NCBI GenBank assembly: GCA_037157565.1
Contig: JAZHRO010000022.1
Coordinates: 5,456,001-5,520,000 of the forward strand
Direction of reading: 5' to 3'
From: Thalassia testudinum
Lineage: Eukaryota; Streptophyta; Magnoliopsida; Alismatales; Hydrocharitaceae
DNA length: 64,000 nt
Shown: one piece after another, positions 55,093 to 64,000 of the stretch
How positions within the stretch are numbered: position 1 is the first letter of the stretch
Layout: each line of letters begins with the position of its first letter
The notes under the pieces: generated by a model
Told to the model about the DNA's origin: nothing
The model's input: the letters and a program-made list of their open reading frames with translations, nothing else
The model's database searches: none
Translations under genes and position numbers: made by a program

Positions 55093-56457
55093 TGACGCGT
55101 TACGGATGTGTTTGTTTAAGAATGTCATAGTTCGCGTTTGCTACGTCAATTTTAAATAAACGGACATGAATCTGAGTGTCGAACACAGGAAGGTGTGAAA
55201 TTGGGTTTTTTTGTCACTTAGTGTCACATAAATGGTGGGTTTTGCTTGCAAGAAAACACGGGAGGAAAGCAAGTAAGAGAGAGAGAGAGAGTAGAGTTAG
55301 AGTCCTTTTGTTCACAGCATGCAACTTAAACACCAAAAGAGAGCGAATAACTAGATAAGAAACATTATCATTTAACATGCACTTGAGTTTTACAAATACA
55401 ATACTAGCTCAATGCTTAAGCACAAGTAAAGTAAAGATAAGATAAAGAGAGAGAGAGAAAGAAGACGGCGAGGCGACCACGACAGTAAAGGAGGACTCCG
55501 TCGGCGGCTCGTCAGCTCCGGCTATCACAAAAGGGTGATAAGGGTGGCTAGGAGTAGGGTAGAAGACTTGTAAAGGAATTGAATGCCTTACATGGGTAGT
55601 TGGAGGGGGTTTATATAGGAAGAAGGGGTCTTTAATTTAAGTAGGGGCTTTAGCGACATCTGGGACATCGCTAAAACCCTTCCCAAAACGTCGGTGAAGC
55701 CTCCCTTCTGTCGATCCGTCGTGCGCGCTCGTTCTTCTTCTCGTGCGATCCACATGCGCCTGTTATGGACCGTCCGATCGAAGATCGGACGGTCGAGATT
55801 GTGCGCTAAGTGTGCTTCAGATAGCGCCTCGTGAGAGCTATGCAAGTGCGTCATCACACGCGTCTGGCTTGGACGCTTGCGATTGTGCCGTGTGCCCTCA
55901 TTCGCATCGTCTGTTCGCGAATCGATGGTTGAATTCTAGCCTCTCACGCCTTTGCTGCCGCATTTCACTCTTCTGTATTTTGAACTTGCGGTGAGTGTGT
56001 GGGGGAGGAAGCGCAAACTGTTGCGCTACGTCGAGCAGATGTTGCGATCAAGCGGAGCTGACAGCCGTTCTCAGCCATTTGATCGAAGATCAACGGCTGA
56101 GATCACTCCTGCGGGTGATGGAGGCACGTGCTGCGATTGATGGAGGCACGTGCTGCGATTGATGGAGGCACCAATCTTGCACCACGTGGCAGTTTTATGG
56201 TTGTTGATCATCATATCAACGGTCAGATCTTCTTGGGCCAATTGCGAGAGCTCCAGATGTCGGATTTGGTCAATTTTGAGTCCGTTGGACTCCGTTCGTT
56301 ATTTTGAATCCATCTATGTGGTCCGATTGCTCATCTAAGGCCTGTTTTGACATGAACATGTACAAATGACCATTAACAGTGAATTATAAGCAATCTTAAT
56401 GTACGATGCACGTAATGCTCCCATGCTTATTTATGATGTGTTATTTGTGCATGTTAC
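55093..56457 (-). repeat. A 5' LTR, cut by E2
   Basis: On the minus strand it ends ACGCGTCA at 55093 and matches the A2 LTR along its length, including GTGCACAAATAACACATCAT near 56430-56455. The last few dozen bases lie beyond E2. TATA at 55610-55617, the 27-bp palindrome at 55649-55675 (arms TTTAGCGACATC / GACATCGCTAAA) and the CTTCCTGTGTTCGACAC motif at 55177-55193 are present. A 22-bp unit is tandemly repeated 2.5 times at 56117-56172 in this copy only. Confidence 0.92.
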
Positions 56458-59400
56458 TGTTGGGAATCCTAGAGCGCATGTTTGATAAGGAAAAGTGTCG
56501 TAGTATAGTGCGCAATACGATTAACAAAAATATTTATAAAGATAACGAGGCTTGGAGTCCCGGTCGTTCGTCTCTGGGAGGCATTTATGGAAATGCAGAT
56601 TTGAAATCGATCTCTTTTGTTCTACTTGCTTAAAATCTCATGCGGTTTATGGTGATTTACGTATTAATGTACGACATGCTAGTTGCCAAAAGATAGTAAT
56701 TAAAACATGCAACTTCAATCACACCAAAAGATGATAACTAGGCACATGGTGATTTTCAACATATATATTTATATATATAAAAGATGATGATGATATCAGA
56801 GTTGCAGAACATAGGTAGAGGAATGCTTGTACAGGGAAATAAAACTACTCGCTACCAGAAAATGACTGCATACATGAATCTATGGGGGGATTTTGCATGC
56901 ATCATTAGGGGAGAAGTAAGGAACTACACTATTAAGCAGTAAATAAAGCATGTAAATCTAAGAAGAACTATAATCTAATCTAGCAGAAATAAGGGCATTC
57001 GGAGGTGGCTCCCATGGCCTTTGAGTTGGTTGAGAGGAGGAGGGGCAGCCAATGGTGCTTAGGCTGGCCCTTGGAGAGAGGTTGAGGAGGTGATCCAACA
57101 TCTTGGAATGGAGATGGTGGTGGCCATGGTGATGCTACTCGTGGAGATGGAGTGGAGGTGGATGTAGCTAAACTAAATGGAAGCCAAGAGTGAATGAAGC
57201 CAAGAGTGGATGGGTGCAAATGGCCACCTCTTAGGTCTTTTTATAGACCTAAGGGAAGCTCTCTAGAGAATTATGGAATTCTCTAGAGAGCCTATGGTGT
57301 GAGCTCGTGGGAGAGTGAGAGAGAGAGGATGGATGGTGGCTTTTAGATCCACCAAATGTGGATCTAAAAATTGAATGGCTCTTGGTTGCTAGTTTTAGCA
57401 ACCAAGGCAACAACACATGGTAGAGAGTTCTAGAAAACCCTAGGCTACATATTTTCATGTGGATGGTGTGTGTGGGGGTGTGTGGGTCGAAACTTAGGTG
57501 GCTAGGTTAATTAGGTTAGGTTCTAGTTGGTTTAGGTCAAGGTAGGTCTCAAATTAGGGTTATAAACCCTAATTCAGTAAGGTAAAGTGCAATTAAACTT
57601 AATACAAGTTTATTTGGGTGTGTGAAAACTTAATTGAGAGTAAAATAACTCAATTAAGTCAGGTTTAGGTGTTGTCAACGTTTCTGTGCGGATTTAAAGG
57701 CGTATTACGTTGCAGTAGAACCGACAAAACGTTTAAATAAATAATTTTATTACTCGAACAACTAGAGTATCCGAGGTCGAACACAGGGAGCAAACTCAGT
57801 ACTTTGTAAAACCCAAGAATACAACTGTTAAATGCAAATATAATTGATTCAAAGAGTTTTTAAGAAAGATGTAAAAAAAAAATAGAATTAGACGTCTGAT
57901 TTATGTATCAGACGTCTTAAATGTGATCTTTCTTTCTCTTTTTCTTCTTCTGCTTTGCCTTTCGGATCTCTTTGCAATCTTCCCTTGTCCTTCTTCTTCT
58001 TCTCCTGCGAAGACTTCTAACCTTTCTGCTTTCCTTCTTCTCCTGCGAAGACTTCTTTCTTTCTTCTTTGTCTTGCTTCTCCTTCTTCTGCAGCGGCCAA
58101 GTCCTTCTCCTGCAATCAGCCTGCCTGCACAGGGAACAAAACCTAACCCTTCTCCCTCTACCCGCGCGTGTCTCTCTCTCAAGCAATTCACTCTAACCGC
58201 TCTACCAGAGCCACAGTCTCAATCGGGTCGGATCGTACCCGGGACCAGGCGCACCTGCAGGTGTGTGATGCGCGAGGAGTGCGTAGGTCTAGGTCGGGTC
58301 GGATCTGCCAGGTCCGCGTGGTCAGGCCGCGGACGAGGCGGGTGGGGTCAGTGAGGGACCTCACCCCTGTGCTTACTGAGGCGATAAGAATAAAGCGTAA
58401 AAACAACTTATACGGTACCTGCCGGTTGCAATCCCACGATGTGGGACTATCTGGTCTCGCCTTCACGCGCGCTTGCAGAAACCTCGTCGTGCAATTGCCC
58501 CGCAGCTGCTGGCTCTGCTAGCGCTCCTCGGCTGGATTCGTTCACCTCGCGACACTTGCGTTAGTATGCAGCACCTGTAGTCTGGAAGACCGGGTGCCTG
58601 GAGCTTCGCAGGAGCTTCATCAGAGGTCGTCCATGGAGGCAGCAGCTCGAATCCTGTCGTACACAAAACGCGCCTCTCGGCCAAATCAGAATAGATAGAG
58701 ACCTTCGCCGTGGCACGGCGAAGGCGGTGGGCAGTGCAGCAGGCCGCAGGTCGGCCTAGGCGTGCGTGCCTAGGTCAACCTGTGGCCGGAGATGGTGGGT
58801 TGGTCGGGGGGTGGTTGTGGAGGGCTGGAGTGGCAGTGGGAGGGTGGAGTGTGTTCCTGGAGGTGAGGCGGAGCTTCCGAGGTGGTTGGCGAGCCGTGTG
58901 GAGGGCTGGAGTGGTGTGGGCGGCTCGCCGGAGTGCGGTCGGAGGCGAAGACGATGGAGGTGGTTAGCGTCTGTCGAGGGTCGATCAAGGGAGATAACAG
59001 GGGGAAAAGAGAGAGGAGAGGATGGAGAACGTATCTGGGGTTGTCTGGAGTGAAGGGAGGCAGTGGAGAGGACGGCTCGTGACTGCCGTCGTCGGGGAAG
59101 AAAGACCCTGGGGGAGGAAGCGGCGACGAAGATGAGGTCAGGAGCTTGCGCGCAGGGTACAGCGCGCCGCGGGAGGAAGAGGCGGAGAGGACTCTGCTGC
59201 TGGTATGGCAGCAGAGTGACGAGAAGGAGGGAAAGCGGTCACCGGAGCTTGTGGGTCGTTTGGCCGGAGATGGGAGAGAAGAAATTTGGAGGGGATCTCC
59301 GTCAAAATCAAGCTTAAGATGAGTGGCCGGGTCCGAGGGGTGTTTTATAGGTGCTGGCCGCTCCTATCAGAGCGTGAAAGACGCGCAATTAGGTCAGCCG

Positions 59401-61234
59401 GTTCGCCGGAGTTGGAAGGAAGAAAGATACCCACATCTCTCGTGCGTTCGCACGAGAGATGGGTTCACACCAGCGAATTTGATTGGCTTTAGAAGGAAGG
59501 GAATTCCTCAGAGAATCTCCCTTCCATTTCTGGGAGAGAATCTCTGAGGAATTAGAGAGCCATCTCTCTCGAAACTTCGTCGGAGCTCGGTTCTGCCCTA
59601 GCAATGGCGGCAGGACCGGTTTGCAAAGAAGGCGAGGAACCTAGGGGGCTCTCTGCAAGGATATTCAAAAGATAGGGACCTCTTTGTGATTTGGGTGTAC
59701 TAACTTGCAAAGTAGGTCAAGATGACCTCCCCTTAGGTCCAAATTTTGGTACAAACCTAATTTGGCCCTAAAGAATCCAATGGTGAAGTTGGATTTTAGG
59801 TTTGACCTATTTTGACTGGAAATTTTGCGTAAAAACCCAAATTAGGTTAATTGAAGAGCTAAGACCCTAATCTAGGTCAAACTAGGTTCCAAAGGCCAAA
59901 TTAAGTGTTCTAAACCCCAGAGGATGTTTTTCTATGATTTTTAGAGGGTTTGCTTGATTTTTATTCTGACTGGAACCTTGTTAATTTAAGCGGGTCTGTT
60001 TTAGAGTTACCAAGTGTCATTTAATTCTTAGATTGCACATAAACCCATTTCTGATTAATTCAACCCACTTTGGACTATTTGACCTATGTTTTGCTTCTGA
60101 GAAATCCCGTTTATGTACTGCAATGGTAAAATTGCAGTTTTAACCTTTATTTCATGTTTTCTTCTCAGAGCACTTGTTCCTTTAGTTAAGCCTTCTTCTA
60201 GGTTATGTAGGAGCTTTTGTCTTCTTTATTAGGTCAAAATGAGCTAGTTATGGCTCATGATGAGGCTCTCATCATTAGGTCAATTGGACTCTCACTGAGT
60301 CCAATTGGATAGTGTGTGCTGAGACCAGGGCTCAATTGGACTCAATGAGTCCAATTGAATAGGCTGATGGAATTTACTAAGATCTAAGTCAATTAGGTTT
60401 AGTGAGGACCTAATTAGGTCCTTAGGAAGGTCCAGAGGTGATGTACTAGGGTTAGGGCACCTTAATTTAGGTTCCTATGGGGTTGGAATTGGGTTTAGGG
60501 ACTTAGAGATCCAAGATCAAGGCTTCAATCTCAAAATAGGGTCTGGAGGGCAGTTCTGGACGTCCAATAATAGTGTCAGACATCTTATCGTGAAAAATCA
60601 GAAGTCCAGACTTGTTGTCTGGATGTCCAATCAGAGTCAGGAGGGTTTCTAGGTACTGTCTTGGGTATTCTGTAGAAATTGGACGTTTGACAAAGTGTCT
60701 GGACGTCCAATAACACTGCAGAAGTGGGTTTAAAGTGTGCGGGAGTTGGCTAAGGGTTCTGGACATCCTATAACTTATCTAGACATCCAAATAGAGGCTG
60801 GAATTAGGGTTTTAGGGTTTCCTAGGGTGCGGTGACCTAATCTAAGAGTGGCTAAGGCTTGGGGAGGCTTCTAGGTTGTCCTAGGGCTAGGATGGACCTA
60901 AGTTCTTCATAATTTATTACTTTATTCCTATTTAATAGAATAACATACCTTAAGTCCCTTACATTATTTATCTACTACATCTAATCTAGGTCTTCCACTC
61001 CAGCTCTGCTACAACACCAGTTATTCTTTATTCTTCATATCCACCTTTAGATCCAACTTATTACCTGCAATTGACATAATGCACCTAATTAGTACATTAT
61101 AGCATTATTTTATGCATAGCTAAAAGAAAGTAGTAAAGATGCTAGTAATGCTTATGCATGCATGAATTATCCTAACTTACGCTAAGTCTCAGCCTTATTT
61201 AGGTGAATTAAGACCTATGATTGCTGTGCAATCG
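56458..61234 (-). repeat. E2 3' LTR, interrupted by F
   Basis: The parts are 56458-57669 and 60280-61234, matching solo LTR E1. On plus it begins TGTTGGGAATCC and ends GTGCAATCG; E1 ends GCGCAATCA, so the terminal CA has become CG. TATA on minus near 57235-57248. AGACGTC-type motifs at 60545-60790, and the TCAATTGGACTCA palindrome at 60332-60358. Confidence 0.9.
57670..60274 (-). mobile_element. Solo LTR F, nested in E2 LTR
   Basis: Target duplication TTAGG is at 57665-57669 and 60275-60279; 2605 bp; TG/CA ends. On the minus strand it begins TGATGAGAGCCTCATCA, a hairpin like that of B, has a TATA-like CCTATAAAACACC near 59339-59351, a GC-rich leader, and CTCCCTGTGTTCGACC (57775-57790) near its end, all fitting a minus-strand LTR. 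No coding region is recognised. The CT-rich 57920-58130 and GC-rich 58700-59000 stretches give chance open frames. Confidence 0.85.
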
Positions 61235-63254
61235 TTCCCCCATACCTAAATCTTGCTAATCCTTAGCAAATGCAAAACTAAATTATTCACATGAGGGTCC
61301 CTAAGGGATTGATTATTTTATCAAGTGTATGCCTAGGATATTTCTCCTTTTTGTTTTCATCCTATGCTCTAGAAATCCAGACAATCGTGAAAGTGCAGCT
61401 ATGTATCTTTTGCAACGGATTCAAGTGAAAAACTAATTCACCTCTAAAGCCTGTACTTGACCCCTAGTAAAAATTCTAGCGGGATAGGCGGACTTCTTCC
61501 CTCAGGGTATTCAAGATATTCTATGAATTCCACCCCAGCTTTAAGCTTAGGTAGAGAATCTTAGAGGGAAAAGATTATATATTTGGTGGCTCACTCTCGA
61601 CCGGTGCTACATAAAGATTAGTCCTATAGAATATATATTCCCAAATTATTACATAACTCAACTCAGAGAAAGATGAGAAAAACTATGCTCTTTTCTGGTT
61701 CCTTTGTATTCATTCTCTCTTTCTCTCTCTGTTTTTTTTTGCTTAGAGCTCACAATCTCACCAGATTCTCATGTATGATCCGTATTTGGTGGTCTTACTT
61801 GGCATTAACACTTTAATTGAGTTCCCATAACTCTAACACTAAGTCAAAATTCCTTAGCTAGTATTCGGGCAGTCAGAAACACAAGAAAGGTGGGTTAAGG
61901 CCATATTTGGTGGATATCAATTTATTTGGTGGTATTGCCTCAATGCAAATGAAATAACACTAAATATTCACAAACTCTTTTTCTGCTATTTTCTTCTCTT
62001 TTTTTTCTCTTTTTTCTTTTTTCCTTTTTCTCATTTTCTCATTTTTCATTTTTTCTCATTTTCTCATTTTTTCATTCTTTTTTTGTCATATATAATTTTT
62101 CTAACTCAACATAATCTAGCAACACATTCATGAATTTTATTGAAGAGGCATTATTAGGGATTAGTGGTACTCAAGTGACATTGAGTGGCTTATTTGGTGG
62201 AAGTACCTACTCACGGCACTGGGAGTGACGGATAGGGTGGTGTATTTCTGACCTTGACATCAATACCCTCCTTCAGCCAAGGATTCCGTAAAGAATGGTC
62301 GTAACCATCCACCTTAGCCCTAGTTTTATGAAAACTCACTCTCCACGTATTTGCCTTATTTGGTGGCTCTCAAAATTCACGCAAAATGTATATGCAGGAA
62401 CCGAGAGCGAAAACTATGCCTTATCTTTGAGTATCATCACCTAATTATCTAGGATTCCAGATTCCTTGCACTAATCTTAGAGAACCAATACACTCTACTC
62501 TCATCTTACGTTATTTGGTGGTTTTTTGGAGGAAAATCTGCCTGACTCCCAAAACACTGTCCAAGGATTTAGGAGAAGAGGCACTGCTTCTTCACGACAG
62601 ACTAAAGACATTTATCAGCCTTCACCGTGAATCCATTGCAAATTCTACGTGTGTGTGAAAAATTGTACTGGATTCCAGATTATAAGAATCAACTAGAGGA
62701 TAAAATCCCTAATGCATTCTCTTGATAAAAATCTTATTCATGATTGCACTATGTATATATGCTATAAACAAGTAACCTTTTATATTCATACTTCATGAAA
62801 TTTCCCTTTCGGGTTACATTCAGCTTGACCTTAAATTTAGAACAAAAGGGTAAGCGGATGAGTCGGAAATGGCTTTTGCGGACGATTTCTAGCTCCAATG
62901 CGAACATTGGAGGTGGAGTCGATTATTCTTTTATTTAGGGTCCTAAAATACATTTGACATGCAGCTTCGAGGTTTTCCTAAATGTTGGCATAAATTTTTC
63001 AGTTTTGTTGTATCTACCCCCCCATGCCTAAGTTCTTGCATGTCCTCATGCATGAATAAAAAGAAAATAAATTTGACAGAGGATGAGTGGATAGAAGTCA
63101 CCTGGAATTGCTCCTGAAAATATACATTCAGCATCGACCAACCTGACAGTATGCAATATGCAGAAAGAAAAATATGCTATGTATAAAAATGAATATGTAT
63201 AAATGATGGATGAGGAGTAGGTGCTGAGTTTAATGCCTCTAGCTGGGCGAAAAC
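61235..63254 (-). other. E2 3' non-coding region with TATTTGGTGG repeats
   Basis: Seven exact copies of TATTTGGTGG (plus strand) start at 61580, 61783, 61904, 61923, 62191, 62357 and 62512. A pyrimidine-only low-complexity stretch is at about 61980-62090. The internal polypurine motif (plus CCCCCCCATGCC) is at 63017-63028. No protein-coding frame is recognised in about 2 kb. Confidence 0.8.
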
Positions 63255-63860
63255 TCAATTAGATGTATCAGTTCTAGCATAGGAACCAGTCAAGATTAAG
63301 AGAAAGATGTGCTCGTATGCTCCTAGAATCAGTGGTTCGAAGATGCGAACCAGCTGATTGTGCACCCCTACTCCAAAAATTCTAGCTATAAGAAGGTGTG
63401 GAGTAGTGGTGGAAAATAGAGGATAATCAGAGGGGGGATCATGATGTTGATTCAGCTGATTTATCATGTCCCATAATTTGGCAGGAAGTTGCTAAGGGAG
63501 TAGATCAAAATGTATCTCAGAACCAGAATCTAAGTCATAGGGATCCTCATGACGATAATTGACATCAAAGATCATGCCCTCTCCAAGCTCTGGATCATAT
63601 GGGGGTATCCGTGACAGTAGAAGATCTGTGGGGCAGTCACTAAAATTCTCATTAGAAATTACTTCATCCTCGTCCGTACTCATATCTGATTCATCAAAAG
63701 CTAACTCTTCAGGCTCTGAGTTGAGCCATCCATTAGACTGACTAGGATGATAGGTGCATCCCCAGCTCATTCTGCTCAAAGCTTCACCCTCATATGCATT
63801 GGGTTCCTCAGTAATTCCTGCCTCAGGTACCATATTTATTTCTTCAGTTAAATCATCCAT
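63255..63860 (-). pseudogene. E2 acidic ORF of unknown function
   Basis: On the minus strand one frame runs from 63860 (MDDLTEEINMVPEAG) to 63255 with a single internal TAG at 63492-63494; an in-frame TGA lies 15 bp upstream of the ATG, with more open sequence beyond it, so the true start is probably outside the window. The product is acidic (FDESDMSTDEDEVISNENFS). The C-terminal part has ARIFGVGVHNQLVRIFEPL, aligning with GRAFAIGIHHQLANILGYL of C. It is followed directly by the conserved post-pol motif of the Athila family. Unrecognised; related to the C ORF. Confidence 0.6.
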
Positions 63861-64000
63861 AGCTATTTCTGGTCTTCAGATGCCAGGATCAGGGATAGAA
63901 AGTGTCATCTCAAAATCTCTAATATTCGAATTAGGGATGTAGGTGAAAGAAGAAGAGTGCAGATCAGAAGATGTTGGCTCTAGCACAGGTTCACCTACAA
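63861..64000 (-). other. Upstream continuation of the E2 ORF frame
   Basis: The frame of 63860 can be read further upstream to the window edge, interrupted by a TGA about 15 bp before the ATG. It is Ser-rich. It may be the continuing N-terminal part of the same protein. Confidence 0.4.

Larger units (their letters stand above)
1..56457 (-). mobile_element. Outer Athila-like Ty3/gypsy element A (host of all other insertions), split into pieces
   Basis: This LTR retrotransposon reads on the minus strand. Its pieces are 1-1010, 11763-13639, 36006-37474, 50112-51856, 54047-55092 and the 5' LTR 55093-56457. Across every insertion the gag, protease, RT, RNase H and integrase homology resumes in order, and each break carries a 5-bp duplication (GGTGT, GGGCT, GCTGG, GCCTA). 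The family call rests on the protease motif LLDLGASINL, RT motifs FLDGYSGY and VFMDDFSVFG, and a primer site resembling the tRNA-Asp type known for Athila. The 3' LTR lies left of base 1, and the last few dozen bases of the 5' LTR lie beyond the E2 insertion, outside the window. It is the oldest element present. All reading frames are broken. Confidence 0.92.
56458..64000 (-). mobile_element. Non-autonomous Athila-like element E2 (partial, runs off the right edge)
   Basis: It inserted in the LTR of A with GTTAC (56453-56457) at the left; the right duplication is outside the window. The 3' LTR is 56458-61234 with F nested. The internal region starts at 61235 with a polypurine tract (minus GGTATGGGGGAA). 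Further in: seven copies of TATTTGGTGG, an internal polypurine motif at 63014-63028, the GAGGCATTAAACTCAGCAC segment identical to A2 at 63221-63239 (minus), then an acidic ORF. No gag-pol is visible so far, and the ORF ends where Athila pol would end. Confidence 0.85.

Noticed and set aside
57923..58354. Leu/Ser-rich frames on plus and Lys/Arg-rich frames on minus in F
   Set aside because: They are opposite readings of a CT-rich low-complexity tract inside a solo LTR.
58710..59082. Gly/Trp/Arg-rich frames in F
   Set aside because: GC-rich leader of an LTR with several overlapping open frames and no recognisable domain.
1..64000. Host protein-coding or tRNA/rRNA genes
   Set aside because: Every stretch is accounted for by an LTR, an internal retroelement region or the LINE. 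I found no frame with a host-gene signature.

Overview
The window is plant nuclear DNA made of nested retrotransposons; I see no ordinary host gene, no rRNA or tRNA gene and no CRISPR array. The element types (Athila-like Ty3/gypsy with a tRNA-Asp type primer site, a Tekay/Del-like chromovirus with a tRNA-iMet site, a Ty1/copia gag, an L1-type LINE) point to a flowering plant with a large repeat-rich genome. The species cannot be settled from the sequence.

Layout: one old Athila-like element, here called A (minus strand), spans essentially the whole window and is split by five insertions into pieces 1-1010, 11763-13639, 36006-37474, 50112-51856, 54047-55092 (internal) and 55093-56457 (5' LTR, cut by the last insertion). 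The insertions, each with a matching 5-bp target duplication where both ends are visible, are: A2 (1011-11757, plus, the same Athila family, complete with two LTRs, TSD GGTGT); C (13640-36000, plus, a non-autonomous Athila-like element with an unrecognised acidic ORF instead of gag-pol, TSD GGGCT); D (37475-50106, minus, Tekay/Del-like chromovirus, TSD GCTGG); G (51857-54041, solo LTR, TSD GCCTA); and E2 (56458 to beyond 64000, minus, a second non-autonomous element, left TSD GTTAC).

A third layer sits inside these. C holds the 4.26-kb solo LTR B (14538-18795, TSD CTGCA) in its 5' LTR, an L1-type LINE (23291-28367, minus, 13-bp TSD) in its internal region, and a pol-less copia element H (29742-34748, minus, TSD ACAGG) in its 3' LTR. 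D holds the solo LTR E1 (43872-46195, TSD CTAGC). The LTR of E2 holds the solo LTR F (57670-60274, TSD TTAGG). That makes ten insertions into one element.

Every coding region is broken by stops and frameshifts. Comparing A with A2 shows most premature stops are CAG/CAA to TAG/TAA or CGA to TGA changes, as expected from deamination of methylated cytosine. The most unusual points are (i) related acidic, non-gag ORFs in C and E2, which in E2 end where Athila gag-pol normally ends; (ii) dense arrays of the ACGT-core palindrome AGACGTCT upstream of the TATA box in LTRs of three unrelated families (D, H, E); (iii) LTRs that begin with a perfect small hairpin (B, F, G); and (iv) different short motifs iterated in the 3' non-coding regions of A2, C and E2.
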